From PWQG01 sp050486205 (lineage in GTDB: Bacteria; Pseudomonadota; Gammaproteobacteria; Pseudomonadales; Pseudohongiellaceae): a DNA stretch of 64,000 bases. Location of the stretch: contig JBJHCW010000006.1 in the NCBI GenBank assembly GCA_050486205.1, forward strand, positions 248,001-312,000, in the 5' to 3' direction. The notes beneath the pieces are model-generated. The model did no database searches. It had not been told where the DNA came from and saw only the letters and a program-made list of their open reading frames with translations. Shown piece by piece: positions 16,049-25,101 of the stretch (positions within the stretch are counted from its first letter, which is position 1; the number at the start of each line of letters is the position of its first letter). Both the position numbers and the translations under genes were made by a program.

Positions 16049-17320
16049 ATGTCAGATACAGGGCTGGATACAGTCGATTACATGAACCAACTTGGGCAAC
16101 AGGCCCGGGTTGCCTCCCGCGTCATGGCTGCAGCCAGTACGGCGCAGAAGAATGCTGCCCTGCTGGCCATGGTCGACGCCATAGACAGCAGCCGCGACGC
16201 GCTGCTGGTGGCCAATGAAAAGGATCTGTCGGCCGGGCGTGCGAAGGGCCTGGACAGTGCCATGCTGGACCGGCTTGAGCTCACGCCAGCGCGCATCGAT
16301 GGCATGATCGAGGGATTGCGCCAGGTTGCGGCGCTGGAGGACCCGATTGGCGAGATCACCGACCTTCGTTATCGGCCGAGCGGCATACAGGTTGGCCGCA
16401 TGCGTGTGCCCCTGGGTGTGATTGGTATCATCTACGAGTCCCGGCCCAATGTGACCTGCGAGGCGGCCAGCCTGTGTCTGAAGTCCGGCAACGCCACCAT
16501 TCTGCGTGGTGGTTCCGAAGCCATCCATTCCAACCAGGCCATTGCCGTGTGTATCGGGCAGGGCCTGCAGCAGGCGGGTCTGCCGGCGCATGCAGTGCAG
16601 GTGGTGGAAACCACCGACCGGGCGGCAGTGGGTCAGTTGATCACCATGCCGGCGTTCGTGGACGTGATTGTGCCGCGTGGTGGCAAGGGCCTGATAGAAC
16701 GCATCAGCAAGGATGCGCGGGTCCCGGTGATCAAGCATCTGGACGGTGTCTGCCATGTCTACATTGACGACCATGCTGATCCGGACAAGGCGGTGGCGGT
16801 GGCGCTGAACGCAAAGACCCAGCGTTACGGCACCTGCAATACCATGGAGACGCTGTTGATTGCCGACAGTGTGGCGCCGCGCATTCTGCCCGACCTGGCC
16901 AGGCTGTATGGCGAAAAACAGGTGCAGCTGCGCGGCTGCGAGAAGACCTGCGCACTGCTGCCCGACTCAGTGCCGGCCACCGAAGCTGACTGGGCCGAAG
17001 AGTATCTGGCACCGATTCTGGCAATCCGGATTGTTGAAGGCCTGGACCAGGCGATCGAGCACATCAATCGTTATGGATCGGGGCACACCGACAGCATCAT
17101 CACCGAGGACTACAGTCGCGCCCGGCGCTTCCTGCGCGAGGTCGATGCCAGCTCGGTCATGGTTAATGCCTCCACACGCTTTGCGGATGGCTTCGAGTAT
17201 GGCCTGGGCGCCGAGATCGGCATTTCCACCGACAAGCTGCATGCGCGTGGGCCGGTCGGTCTTGAGGGGCTCACATCCCGGAAATATGTGGTACTGGGTG
17301 ACGGTCACATCCGCACATGA
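16049..17320 (+). CDS. proA: Gamma-glutamyl phosphate reductase
   Basis: Protein of 423 residues, normal length. ProA reduces gamma-glutamyl phosphate with NADPH to glutamate semialdehyde in proline synthesis. The aldehyde-dehydrogenase fold shows GVIGIIYESRPNVT, the nucleotide-site segment GNATILRGGSEA and the catalytic Cys263 in QRYGTCNTMETL. Its TGA overlaps the nadD ATG (ATGA at 17317), so the two are co-translated. proB is not in the window. Gene order proA-nadD-rsfS-rlmH matches Pseudomonas-type chromosomes. Confidence 0.96.
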   Translation: MSDTGLDTVDYMNQLGQQARVASRVMAAASTAQKNAALLAMVDAIDSSRDALLVANEKDLSAGRAKGLDSAMLDRLELTPARIDGMIEGLRQVAALEDPIGEITDLRYRPSGIQVGRMRVPLGVIGIIYESRPNVTCEAASLCLKSGNATILRGGSEAIHSNQAIAVCIGQGLQQAGLPAHAVQVVETTDRAAVGQLITMPAFVDVIVPRGGKGLIERISKDARVPVIKHLDGVCHVYIDDHADPDKAVAVALNAKTQRYGTCNTMETLLIADSVAPRILPDLARLYGEKQVQLRGCEKTCALLPDSVPATEADWAEEYLAPILAIRIVEGLDQAIEHINRYGSGHTDSIITEDYSRARRFLREVDASSVMVNASTRFADGFEYGLGAEIGISTDKLHARGPVGLEGLTSRKYVVLGDGHIRT

Positions 17321-17952
17321 CAGCGCCACGCATCGGCATCATGGGCGGCATGTTCGATCCGGTGCATTATGGGCATCTGGCAGCAGCCACGGCCGCCCTG
17401 GACGCACTGATACTTGACCGCCTGTATCTGGTGCCCTGTGCACAACCCAATCATCGGGACGCCGCCATTGCTGATGGTCAGCATCGGCTGGCCATGCTGC
17501 AACTGGCTGCCGGCGCCGATACGCGTCTGCTGGTGGATGACCGGGAAATCCGGCGCCCGGGTGTGTCCTACGCTGTGGATACGCTGGCCTCGTTCTCCGG
17601 GCAGTATCCGGATGCCGATCTGGTTTTTGTGCTGGGCTGGGACAGTTTCCTGAGCCTGCCGCGCTGGCATCGTTGGCAGGACATGTTTGCCTACGCCCAT
17701 TTCTGCGCGGTCAGCCGCCCTGGTGTGAGCGAGGCGGTGCCGGCGGTCCTTGCCAGGGAGATGGCCGAGCGCAGTGTGACCTCACCACAAGCGCTGTTTT
17801 CCCGCCACACTGGCAATATACTGGTGCTGGACGGTGTAAAGGTGGATGTTTCTTCCACCCAACTGCGTCAGGCCAGGGAGCGGGGAACCCTGGATGAATC
17901 CCTGCTGCCGGCCGCGGTGGCTGCCTACATCCGGCAGCATGCGTTATACTGA
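17317..17952 (+). CDS. nadD: Nicotinate-nucleotide adenylyltransferase
   Basis: Protein of 211 residues. NadD adenylates nicotinate mononucleotide in NAD synthesis. The nucleotidyltransferase motif GMFDPVHYGHL and the second motif VDVSSTQLR (ISSTxxR type) are intact. NadE, the last NAD step, is also in this window (57937) but at a separate site. The start overlaps proA by 4 bp. The downstream gap of 58 bp leads to rsfS. Confidence 0.95.
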   Translation: MTAPRIGIMGGMFDPVHYGHLAAATAALDALILDRLYLVPCAQPNHRDAAIADGQHRLAMLQLAAGADTRLLVDDREIRRPGVSYAVDTLASFSGQYPDADLVFVLGWDSFLSLPRWHRWQDMFAYAHFCAVSRPGVSEAVPAVLAREMAERSVTSPQALFSRHTGNILVLDGVKVDVSSTQLRQARERGTLDESLLPAAVAAYIRQHALY

Positions 17953-18010
17953 CGTTTCACGCAGCAATCCGATAACAAACCATCAGTCATCAAAAGGAGC
18001 ACTACCCGCT

Positions 18011-18370
18011 TTGAAAAAACAGAATCTCACCGATGTGGTGCTGGCAGCACTGGATGATCGCAAGGGCCAGCATGTCGTGTGTCTGGATGTGGCCGAGCTG
18101 ACACCGATGACTGAGCACATGGTGGTGGTGACCGGCACCTCGACAACGCACATCAAGGCCATGGCCGATGAAGTGGTGATCAAGGCAAAGGAAGCTGGTT
18201 ACTCCGTGCGCGGCACGGAGGGGCGGGAGCAGTCCGAATGGGTGCTCGTTGATCTGGGTTCGGTGGTTGTGCACATCATGCAGGCCGCCACGCGGTCGCA
18301 TTACAGCCTGGAAGACCTGTGGAATTTCTCCGCCCCCGGGGCCGGCGTCGGGTCCGGCGCGCAGGAGTGA
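18011..18370 (+). CDS. rsfS: Ribosome silencing factor RsfS
   Basis: Protein of 119 residues. RsfS binds L14 of the large subunit and blocks subunit joining during starvation. Recognised by the DUF143 core: VVCLDVAELTPMTEHMVVVT, GTSTTHIKAMAD, GREQSEWVLVDLG and VVVHIMQAATRSHYSLEDLW. The start is TTG 18011; AAGGAG lies 12 nt upstream, a long spacing, but no ATG fits the family N-terminus. It is 19 bp from rlmH. Confidence 0.93.
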   Translation: MKKQNLTDVVLAALDDRKGQHVVCLDVAELTPMTEHMVVVTGTSTTHIKAMADEVVIKAKEAGYSVRGTEGREQSEWVLVDLGSVVVHIMQAATRSHYSLEDLWNFSAPGAGVGSGAQE

Positions 18371-18389
18371 TGGTGCGGAGCGGGCGCGG

Positions 18390-18860
18390 ATGAAAATCAG
18401 CCTGCTTTCGGTCGGCACCCGCATGCCTGCGTGGGTGGAAGAGGGTGTACAGACCTATTGCAAGCGGCTGCCGGCGGACTTTTCCCTGAAGTGTGTGGAG
18501 GTGCCACTGGCGCGCCGTGGCAAAAATGCCGATATCGATCGCGCACGCAACAATGAGGGTGATGACCTGCTGGCGCGTATCCCCCGCAATGACGTGGTGA
18601 TTGCCATGGAAGTGGGTGGCAAGCCACTGACTACTGACCAGTTGGCGCGACGACTGGATCAGTTTCGTAGTGAAAGCCGGAATGTTTCCCTGCTGGTGGG
18701 CGGTCCTGACGGACTGGACGTGCGTTGTCGCGAGCGCGCCGATGAACAATGGTCCCTGTCGGCACTGACCTTGCCGCACCCGCTGGTGCGGATCGTGATC
18801 GCCGAGCAGATCTACAGGGCCTGGAGCCTGCTTGCCGGGCACCCTTATCACCGGGCCTGA
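18390..18860 (+). CDS. rlmH: 23S rRNA pseudouridine-1915 N3-methyltransferase
   Basis: Protein of 156 residues, the normal length. RlmH is a SPOUT methyltransferase that methylates m3-pseudouridine 1915 in helix 69 of 23S rRNA. The start MKISLLSVGTRMPAWVEEG, the SAM-binding knot segment VSLLVGGPDGL and the C-terminal LPHPLVRIVIAEQIYRAW are diagnostic. It follows rsfS as in most gammaproteobacteria and precedes mrdA by 134 bp. Confidence 0.96.
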   Translation: MKISLLSVGTRMPAWVEEGVQTYCKRLPADFSLKCVEVPLARRGKNADIDRARNNEGDDLLARIPRNDVVIAMEVGGKPLTTDQLARRLDQFRSESRNVSLLVGGPDGLDVRCRERADEQWSLSALTLPHPLVRIVIAEQIYRAWSLLAGHPYHRA

Positions 18861-18913
18861 CCGCGCTGGCTTGCCAATGCCTGGCAGCAGATTTCAGACA
18901 ATTTACGGCAGAC

Positions 18914-18943
18914 TTGAACGAATGCTGTAAACTGGTGTCAAAT
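18914..18943 (+). promoter_or_regulatory. Possible promoter for mrdA
   Basis: TTGAAC (18914-18919) and TCAAAT (18938-18943) are 18 bp apart in the 134-bp spacer before mrdA. Each matches the sigma-70 hexamer at four or more of six bases. A short inverted repeat AACCGG/CCGGTT follows (about 18957-18975). Weak evidence by eye. Confidence 0.3.
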
Positions 18944-18994
18944 ACGCAATAACAACAACCGGTTAGCTCCCGGTTAACGGATACACAAAGGCCT

Positions 18995-20941
18995 ATGGCA
19001 CCGAAGTTCCAACTCGACCAGCACAAGCAGGAAATACGCATATTCCGCAGGCGCATGTTGGTGACTGCGGCGCTGGTGACGCTGCTACTGGGTGGCCTGA
19101 CGCTGTGGATGGTGAATCTGCAGCTTTTTAACCATGAATACTACTCTGCCCGCTCTGACGGCAATCGCCTGCATTCACAGTTTGTCCCCCCCACCCGCGG
19201 CCTGATCTATGATCGCAATGGCCAGTTACTGGCTGACAACCGTCCGAATTTCAATCTCACCGTGGTGCGTGAACAGGCCACTGAATTTGATCAGTCGCTG
19301 GCATTGCTGGGAAAAATCATCGATCTCAGTGAAGAGGATATCGAGCAATACCGCATCCGTCAGAGTCGCCGGCAGGTACCGCTGTCCTCGGTGCCCTTGC
19401 GGTTCAGGCTTACCGATGAGGAGATTGCCAGTGTTGCCGTGAATCAGCACCGCCTGCCCGGTATTGCCGTTGAGGCCCAGTTGCTGCGTTATTACCCCTA
19501 CGCCAACAGTGTTGCGCATGCGCTGGGATATGTTTCGGAGATCAACCGGGAAGAGCTCACCGCCATGGACGATGAGCAGCGCCGGAACTACCGTGGCACC
19601 AATCAGATAGGCAAGACCGGCGTGGAGCGCACCTACGAGCAGTACCTGCACGGGCGGGTTGGCTTCGAGACGGTGGAAAAGAACAACCGGGGTCGAGTGA
19701 TGCGGGTACTGGACAGGATTGATCCGGTGCCAGGTACTGACATCATGCTGCACCTGGACGTAGACTTGCAGTTGGCGGTGGAGCGCGCCATGGAAGGTCG
19801 ACGTGGCGCAATCGTGGCGATTGATCCGGCTACCGGCGGCATTCTGGCGATGATCAGCAAGCCGGACTATGACCCCAATCTGTTTGTTACCGGCATCAGC
19901 CGTGATCAGCTGGCGACGCTGAACAATTCCCGATTCTCGCCGATGTTCAACCGTGCGCTCAGTGCACGAGTGCCCGGCTCCACCATCAAGCCGTTTGTCG
20001 GCCTGGCTGGCCTGTACCATGACATCGTGACACCGGAAACCGTCATCAATGATCCGGGTTACTATCGCCTGCCGGGACGCTCGCGCCCCTATTACAACTG
20101 GACCTGGTGGGTGGACCGAAGCGGTCACGGCCCGATCAGTCTGGAGCGTGCGATCTATCAGTCCAGCAATACCTACTTCAGCCATATTGCTGTTGAGCTG
20201 GGCATCAACGGCCTGCACGACTATTTTCTCAGCTGGGGTTTCGGTGCCAATCACAGTATTGACCTGCCCGAGGCACGCAGCGGCATTGTGCCTTCGCCGG
20301 AGTGGAAACGGCAGACACGGGGTGAACCCTGGTATCCGGGTGAGACGCCACCGGAAGGTTTTGGCAACGGCATGTTCGAGGCAACCACCTTGCAGATGGC
20401 CAGTGCCACAGCCACCATTGCCAATCACGGTCGTTACAAGCGCCCGAGAATGCTGAGAGCCATCAAACAGAACGGTGGTGAGTTTGCAGACGTCATATTT
20501 GATGGTGAGGAGCTGCCTCAACCGTTGTTGCCGGAGCCGGAGCTGCTGGATTATGTCCGCAATGCAATGGTACACACCACCAGCAAACCCTACGATCCGC
20601 AGCGCAGACGTCACGAGGGCACTGCCTTTCCGTTCATCCAGGCTGTCAAACCTTTGGCCTACCCCATGGGCGGCAAGTCCGGAACTGCCCAGGTGGTAGG
20701 CATATTGCTGGATGGGGCGGGCAACCGGATCCGTCGTGATGAGGTGCGCGAAGAACATCTCAACCATGCCATGTTCATAGCCTTTGAGGCCAGTGAGCAG
20801 TCCAGGATTGCTGTTGCGGTGTTTGTCGAGAACGGCGAGGGTGGCAGTTCGGTTGCCGGACCCATTGCGCGTGAGGTCATGGATGCCTACCTGCTGCCGC
20901 GGATAGCAGAGGCCAGCGCATTGGATATGCTGGAGAAGTGA
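18995..20941 (+). CDS. mrdA: Penicillin-binding protein 2 (elongation transpeptidase)
   Basis: Protein of 648 residues. PBP2 cross-links peptidoglycan in the elongasome with RodA, RodZ and MreBCD. One membrane anchor (about 22-43) is followed by the pedestal domain and the transpeptidase. The active-site motifs are SxxK = Ser329-Thr-Ile-Lys332, SxN = Ser391-Ser-Asn393 and KSGT at 562-565. The partner rodA normally follows directly; here only 69 bp separate mrdA from rlpA, so rodA must be elsewhere. A 580-residue open frame on the other strand (19226-20968) is a codon shadow. Confidence 0.96.
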   Translation: MAPKFQLDQHKQEIRIFRRRMLVTAALVTLLLGGLTLWMVNLQLFNHEYYSARSDGNRLHSQFVPPTRGLIYDRNGQLLADNRPNFNLTVVREQATEFDQSLALLGKIIDLSEEDIEQYRIRQSRRQVPLSSVPLRFRLTDEEIASVAVNQHRLPGIAVEAQLLRYYPYANSVAHALGYVSEINREELTAMDDEQRRNYRGTNQIGKTGVERTYEQYLHGRVGFETVEKNNRGRVMRVLDRIDPVPGTDIMLHLDVDLQLAVERAMEGRRGAIVAIDPATGGILAMISKPDYDPNLFVTGISRDQLATLNNSRFSPMFNRALSARVPGSTIKPFVGLAGLYHDIVTPETVINDPGYYRLPGRSRPYYNWTWWVDRSGHGPISLERAIYQSSNTYFSHIAVELGINGLHDYFLSWGFGANHSIDLPEARSGIVPSPEWKRQTRGEPWYPGETPPEGFGNGMFEATTLQMASATATIANHGRYKRPRMLRAIKQNGGEFADVIFDGEELPQPLLPEPELLDYVRNAMVHTTSKPYDPQRRRHEGTAFPFIQAVKPLAYPMGGKSGTAQVVGILLDGAGNRIRRDEVREEHLNHAMFIAFEASEQSRIAVAVFVENGEGGSSVAGPIAREVMDAYLLPRIAEASALDMLEK

Positions 20942-21010
20942 CAGGTGCTGGGGTAAGATACCCGGCAACGCGGCGGCCGCCGTGCGAGCCCACCGACACG
21001 GGACGAGACA

Positions 21011-21883
21011 ATGGATTATTCAGCACGCGTCTTGCGCAATTCCGGCTTGTTGGTCACGCTGATGTTGTTGGCTGCCTGTGCCAGCACACCGGACGATCGC
21101 CGCAGCGCGGAGAGACCACCGGCAGAGGTGGATCACTCGGCGCGTTACACCATTGACCAGGACAGGGCACCCACTGTGCCGTTGAACAGGGCCAATGTCC
21201 GCGAGATTGTGCCGGTACCTGAAACACGCACCATGGCAGGCAACTTCAGCCCCTACACGGTCAATGGTCGCACCTACACGGTGATGGCCTCCGAGGAGGG
21301 TTACGCCGAAACCGGTTACGCGTCCTGGTATGGAGAAAAGTTTCACGGGCACCTGACCTCCAATGGCGAGATCTATGACATGTACCAGGTATCGGCTGCG
21401 CATACCCGCCTGCCCATACCCAGTTATGTGAAAGTGACCAATCTTGAAAACAATCGTGAGTTGGTGGTGCGTGTCAACGATCGTGGGCCCTTCCACGATG
21501 ACCGTATTATTGACCTGTCCTATGCGGCAGCCTACCTGCTCGGGTTTTCCGATCAGGGTACGGCACGGGTGCATGTGGAAGCGTTGATACCGTCTCTGGA
21601 AAACCAGGGTTACCACTCACGACAGCCGACGCTGGCCGGCGGGGGTGGGCAGTTCCTGCAGGTTGGTGCGTTTTCCGACCGCTCGACGGCTGAACGGGCA
21701 CTGCAGACAGTACAGAGCATGACAACAAGACCGGTGTTCATCCGGTCTGTAGAAACAGACAATACACGTCACACACTGCACCGTGTGCGTGTCGGACCCA
21801 TTGCTGATCCGCAGGAGGTGAGCCGTATCAAGGCATTGATCACGGCCACCGAGCTCGGCCAGCCCCTGGTAGTAGAAGAGTGA
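21011..21883 (+). CDS. rlpA: RlpA septal lytic transglycosylase, lipoprotein
   Basis: Protein of 290 residues. RlpA cleaves denuded glycan strands at the septum. The lipobox LLAAC (Cys about 22) gives an outer-membrane lipoprotein. The double-psi beta-barrel domain (about 95-190) has ETGYASWYGEKFHGHLTSNG and VRVNDRGPFHDDRIIDLS, with the catalytic Asp in NDRGPF. A C-terminal SPOR domain (about 212-288, FLQVGAFSDRSTAERAL) would bind denuded peptidoglycan. It sits between mrdA and dacA as usual. Confidence 0.94.
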   Translation: MDYSARVLRNSGLLVTLMLLAACASTPDDRRSAERPPAEVDHSARYTIDQDRAPTVPLNRANVREIVPVPETRTMAGNFSPYTVNGRTYTVMASEEGYAETGYASWYGEKFHGHLTSNGEIYDMYQVSAAHTRLPIPSYVKVTNLENNRELVVRVNDRGPFHDDRIIDLSYAAAYLLGFSDQGTARVHVEALIPSLENQGYHSRQPTLAGGGGQFLQVGAFSDRSTAERALQTVQSMTTRPVFIRSVETDNTRHTLHRVRVGPIADPQEVSRIKALITATELGQPLVVEE

Positions 21884-21889
21884 TGAAGC

Positions 21890-23065
21890 ATGATGAATAA
21901 GTCAGTTGGATTGTGTTCCCTGTTTGTTGGTCTCTCGCTGATGGTGCTGTCCGCTTCGCAGGTGGCGGCGCAGTCCATCATGCCGCGTGCGCCCCAGGTC
22001 AACGCCAGCAGTTATATCCTGATGGATGCCCGCACCGGGCATATAATCATGGAGCACAATGCGGACGAGGCCCTGCCGCCAGCCAGTCTCACCAAGATCA
22101 TGACTGCCTATATCGCCGAGGTGGAAATCGACAATGGCAGCCTGCGGCTGGATGACCAGGTTTACATCAGCGAGCGCGCATGGCGCACGCCCGGGTCCAA
22201 GATGTTTGTGGATGTGGACAGCTACGTGTCGGTGGAAGACCTGATGCGCGGCATCATCATCCAGTCCGGCAATGATGCCAGCGTGGCCATTGCCGAGCAT
22301 ATCGCGGGCAGCGAGGATGCCTTTGCCGATCTGATGAACCAGCACGCCCGGTCCCTGGGCATGACGCAGTCCCATTTCATGAACTCCAGTGGCCTGGATT
22401 CGGAAGGCAATTACAATCTTATGTCCGCCCGTGATCTCGCCATTCTGTCCCGTGCCAAGATCATCGATCACCCGGCGCATTACAGCATGTACGCCGAGCG
22501 CGAATTCACCTACAACGGCATCTCCCAACCCAATCGCAACACACTGCTGTTCCGTGACTCCACGGTGGATGGCATCAAGACCGGCTGGACCTCACAGGCA
22601 GGCTTCTGCCTGGTGTCCTCGGCCGAGCGAGATGGTATGCGCCTGATTGCCGTGGTCATGGGCACGGCCAGCGAAGAGGCCCGTGTGGCCGAAACGCAGA
22701 AAATGCTCAGTTATGGTTTCCGTTATTTTGAGACACACAAGCTGTATGACGGCGGTGAAGTCATCAACAGCGTCCGCGTCTGGCAAGGCAAGGAAAACAG
22801 CGTGGATCTGGGCATCGAGGAAGAGGTGTACGTCACCATACCGCGAGGCCGGGCGCGCGAGCTGACTGCCTCGGTTGACGTGGAAGACACCATTCGTGCC
22901 GGGATCGAGGCGGGTCAATTGATGGGTACCGTCCGCATCTCACTGGAAGATGAGCTGGTCTATGAGGGTAATGTGGTGGCCCTGCACGGTGTTGAGCGTG
23001 GCGGCTTGCTCAAGCGCCTGCTCGATGCGCTGACACTGTTTTTCACCAGTCTGTTCACCGGCTGA
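21890..23065 (+). CDS. dacA: D-alanyl-D-alanine carboxypeptidase, PBP5/6 family
   Basis: Protein of 391 residues. DacA trims the terminal D-Ala from pentapeptide stems in the periplasm. A signal peptide (about 1-28) is followed by the active-site motifs SLTK (Ser66-Lys69), SGN (126-128) and KTG (230-232). The C-terminal beta domain (about 280-365) is followed by an amphipathic helix, LLKRLLDALTLFFTSLF, which tethers the protein to the inner membrane as in E. coli PBP5. The start may be either ATG of ATGATG (21890 or 21893). It lies 6 bp after rlpA and 5 bp before ybeD. Confidence 0.95.
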   Translation: MMNKSVGLCSLFVGLSLMVLSASQVAAQSIMPRAPQVNASSYILMDARTGHIIMEHNADEALPPASLTKIMTAYIAEVEIDNGSLRLDDQVYISERAWRTPGSKMFVDVDSYVSVEDLMRGIIIQSGNDASVAIAEHIAGSEDAFADLMNQHARSLGMTQSHFMNSSGLDSEGNYNLMSARDLAILSRAKIIDHPAHYSMYAEREFTYNGISQPNRNTLLFRDSTVDGIKTGWTSQAGFCLVSSAERDGMRLIAVVMGTASEEARVAETQKMLSYGFRYFETHKLYDGGEVINSVRVWQGKENSVDLGIEEEVYVTIPRGRARELTASVDVEDTIRAGIEAGQLMGTVRISLEDELVYEGNVVALHGVERGGLLKRLLDALTLFFTSLFTG

Positions 23066-23070
23066 CCGGC

Positions 23071-23355
23071 ATGCGTAAAACCAGCGACAATGAACCGGCT
23101 GCGCCGGTCATCGAGTTTCCCTGTCAGTACCCGGTCAAGGTGATGGGCCATGCCACTGAATCCTTTCATCTTGAAATCGTGGACGTGTTCCGCCGCCATG
23201 CACCCGGTGTGACGGATGAAGACGTCAGTGTCCGTGAGAGTGCACAGGGAAACTATCTGGCGGTGACGGTGACCATTGAGGCCACCGGCACGACACAGCT
23301 CACTGCGCTGTTTGCCGACCTCAAAGCGGTAGACGGCGTCAAACTGGTACTGTGA
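23071..23355 (+). CDS. ybeD: YbeD-like DUF493 protein
   Basis: Protein of 94 residues of the DUF493/UPF0250 family, a small ferredoxin-like fold conserved between dacA and lipB; its role is unproven, perhaps in lipoate metabolism. The family pattern EFPCQYPVKVMGHATESF and YLAVTVTIEATGTTQLTALF is clear. The stop overlaps the GTG start of lipB (GTGA). Confidence 0.92.
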   Translation: MRKTSDNEPAAPVIEFPCQYPVKVMGHATESFHLEIVDVFRRHAPGVTDEDVSVRESAQGNYLAVTVTIEATGTTQLTALFADLKAVDGVKLVL

Positions 23356-24059
23356 TCATGGCTGTGCCCGGAAGTGGCGCTGATACGCTGGTGGTGCGTT
23401 GGCTGGGCGAACAGCCTTACGAGCCGCTGTGGCGAGCCATGCAGCGTTACGCCGGGAGTCGCGGCCCTGATGACAGTGATGAGCTCTGGCTTCTGTCGCA
23501 TCCCCCCGTCTATACCCAGGGGCAGGCCGGCAGGGCCGAACACCTGCTCAATACCGGCAATATCCCCGTGGTACAGATAGACCGTGGCGGTCAGGTGACC
23601 TATCATGGGCCCGGGCAATTGGTGGTGTATCTGTTGATTGACCTGCGGCGGGCCGGATTGGGCGTACGCACCCTGGTCACGTCAATGGAGGACAGCATCA
23701 TTGCCACGCTGGCTCATTACGGTATCAAGGGTGTGACCCGGGATCGGGCGCCTGGGGTTTATGTGGAGGCGGCAAAAATTGCCTCTCTTGGGCTTCGTAT
23801 TCGACGCGGCTGTTCCTACCACGGTCTGGCGCTGAATATCGGTATGGATCTGCAACCCTTTGCCGGCATCAACCCCTGTGGTTACCAGGGTATGCCAGTG
23901 ACGCAGTTGCTTGACTTGTTGCCGCAGGAACCACGGCCTGATGCCGGTGTGGTCTTTGATGACGCAGCTGTGTTGTTGCTTCAGAACCTGACACAGCGGT
24001 TACCGCCCTATGCGGTGATACAACGAACTGAAACCCTGTTGCCTGTCACGGCTGGCTGA
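23352..24059 (+). CDS. lipB: Octanoyl-ACP:protein N-octanoyltransferase
   Basis: Protein of 235 residues from GTG 23352 (233 from ATG 23358). LipB moves octanoate from ACP to the E2 and GcvH lipoyl domains. The family motifs are RGGQVTYHGPGQL, the catalytic Lys in AAKIASLGLRI (Lys142) and the catalytic Cys in AGINPCGYQGM (Cys176). It ends the ybeD-lipB pair. lipA, which usually follows, is replaced by a cyclophilin gene, so the lipoyl synthase must be elsewhere. Confidence 0.95.
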   Translation: MIMAVPGSGADTLVVRWLGEQPYEPLWRAMQRYAGSRGPDDSDELWLLSHPPVYTQGQAGRAEHLLNTGNIPVVQIDRGGQVTYHGPGQLVVYLLIDLRRAGLGVRTLVTSMEDSIIATLAHYGIKGVTRDRAPGVYVEAAKIASLGLRIRRGCSYHGLALNIGMDLQPFAGINPCGYQGMPVTQLLDLLPQEPRPDAGVVFDDAAVLLLQNLTQRLPPYAVIQRTETLLPVTAG

Positions 24060-24087
24060 GCAGGAAAACCAAGAACGAGGAGTATGC

Positions 24088-25071
24088 ATGTCCGTTCCAG
24101 GAACATTTTTCAAGGCGCCAACTTATCTGCTGCAGTTGTCGCTTGGGCTGATACTGGCGCTCGCCACCACCCTTGCCAGTGCCAACCCGCTGGTGCGCGT
24201 TCATACCACTTACGGTGACTTTACTGTGGAGCTGCTCGAAGATGCAGCACCGCAGACGGTGGCCAATTTCCTGAACTATCTGGATCGTGGTGACTACGCT
24301 GGCATGTTTGTGCACAGGCAGGTACCCAATTTTGTGGTGCAGACCGGGGGCTTTCATTTTGTGCCCTTCCGGGGACCAGTCACAATACCTCAGGACCCGC
24401 CAGTGGTGAATGAGCCGGGCGTTTCCAATACCCGTGGCACGCTGGCCATGGCCAAACTGGGTAGCGATCCAAACAGCGCAACCAGTCAATGGTTCATCAA
24501 TCTGGCAGACAACAACCAGGGTACTGACAATCTGGACGAGCAGAACGAGGGGTTTACCGTTTTTGGACGCATTCTTGGTGATGGTATGGCCGTTGTGGAC
24601 ACAATTGCTGCCATCAACACGTTTTCGCTGGATGGTGGTGCCGGACCTTTTGGCCAGGTTCCCCTGCGCGGCTACGCAGGGCTCTCGGCCGGCCTGCCCC
24701 TGGATCGCAATTTCATCAAGTTCAACCCGGCTCGCGTGGTGCGCCACAGCGGTGCTCAGACCGTATTCGAATCGGCGACCGGCCGCCTGAATGTCTGGGT
24801 GGACGCCGGTGAGGAAATGGGTCACCTCAGTCTGCACATGTATCTGATTGCCGAGGAGCCTGAGCTGATCTTTGAAGTGGATCAGGGCAGCATCATCGAG
24901 ATGGCGGTGTCCTCTGATGAAACGGCGGTTTTTGATGAGGCGTCAGGTGTTCTGGAAGTGCCACGAGTGGAAGCGAACCTGGGTGGAAGCATCAGCATCC
25001 TGCGAAACCTGGTGTTTCGCATGACAGACGAAGAGCAGCTGCGCTTCGTGCTTGAATCCTGGGACGAATAA
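24088..25071 (+). CDS. Periplasmic cyclophilin-type peptidyl-prolyl isomerase
   Basis: Protein of 327 residues. A signal peptide (about 1-32, LASA|NP) leads to a cyclophilin domain (about 34-215): VHTTYGDFTVELLEDAAP, FVHRQVPNFVVQTGG, the active-site region MAKLGSDPNSATSQWFIN, and FTVFGRILGDGMAVVD. It therefore catalyses prolyl isomerisation during envelope protein folding. The extra 110 residues at the C-terminus form a domain I do not recognise. GAGGAGT precedes the ATG. Related to PpiA but longer. Confidence 0.88.
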   Translation: MSVPGTFFKAPTYLLQLSLGLILALATTLASANPLVRVHTTYGDFTVELLEDAAPQTVANFLNYLDRGDYAGMFVHRQVPNFVVQTGGFHFVPFRGPVTIPQDPPVVNEPGVSNTRGTLAMAKLGSDPNSATSQWFINLADNNQGTDNLDEQNEGFTVFGRILGDGMAVVDTIAAINTFSLDGGAGPFGQVPLRGYAGLSAGLPLDRNFIKFNPARVVRHSGAQTVFESATGRLNVWVDAGEEMGHLSLHMYLIAEEPELIFEVDQGSIIEMAVSSDETAVFDEASGVLEVPRVEANLGGSISILRNLVFRMTDEEQLRFVLESWDE

Positions 25072-25101
25072 CAAAAAGAACTGACGCGGAGTCACCTGGC
25101 A

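Noticed and set aside
18861..18994. rho-independent terminator after rlmH
   Set aside because: The TGCCA/TGGCA stem is short and has no T-run.
19226..20968. 580-codon open frame on the minus strand opposite mrdA
   Set aside because: Entirely antisense to PBP2 with all active-site motifs; no recognisable protein.
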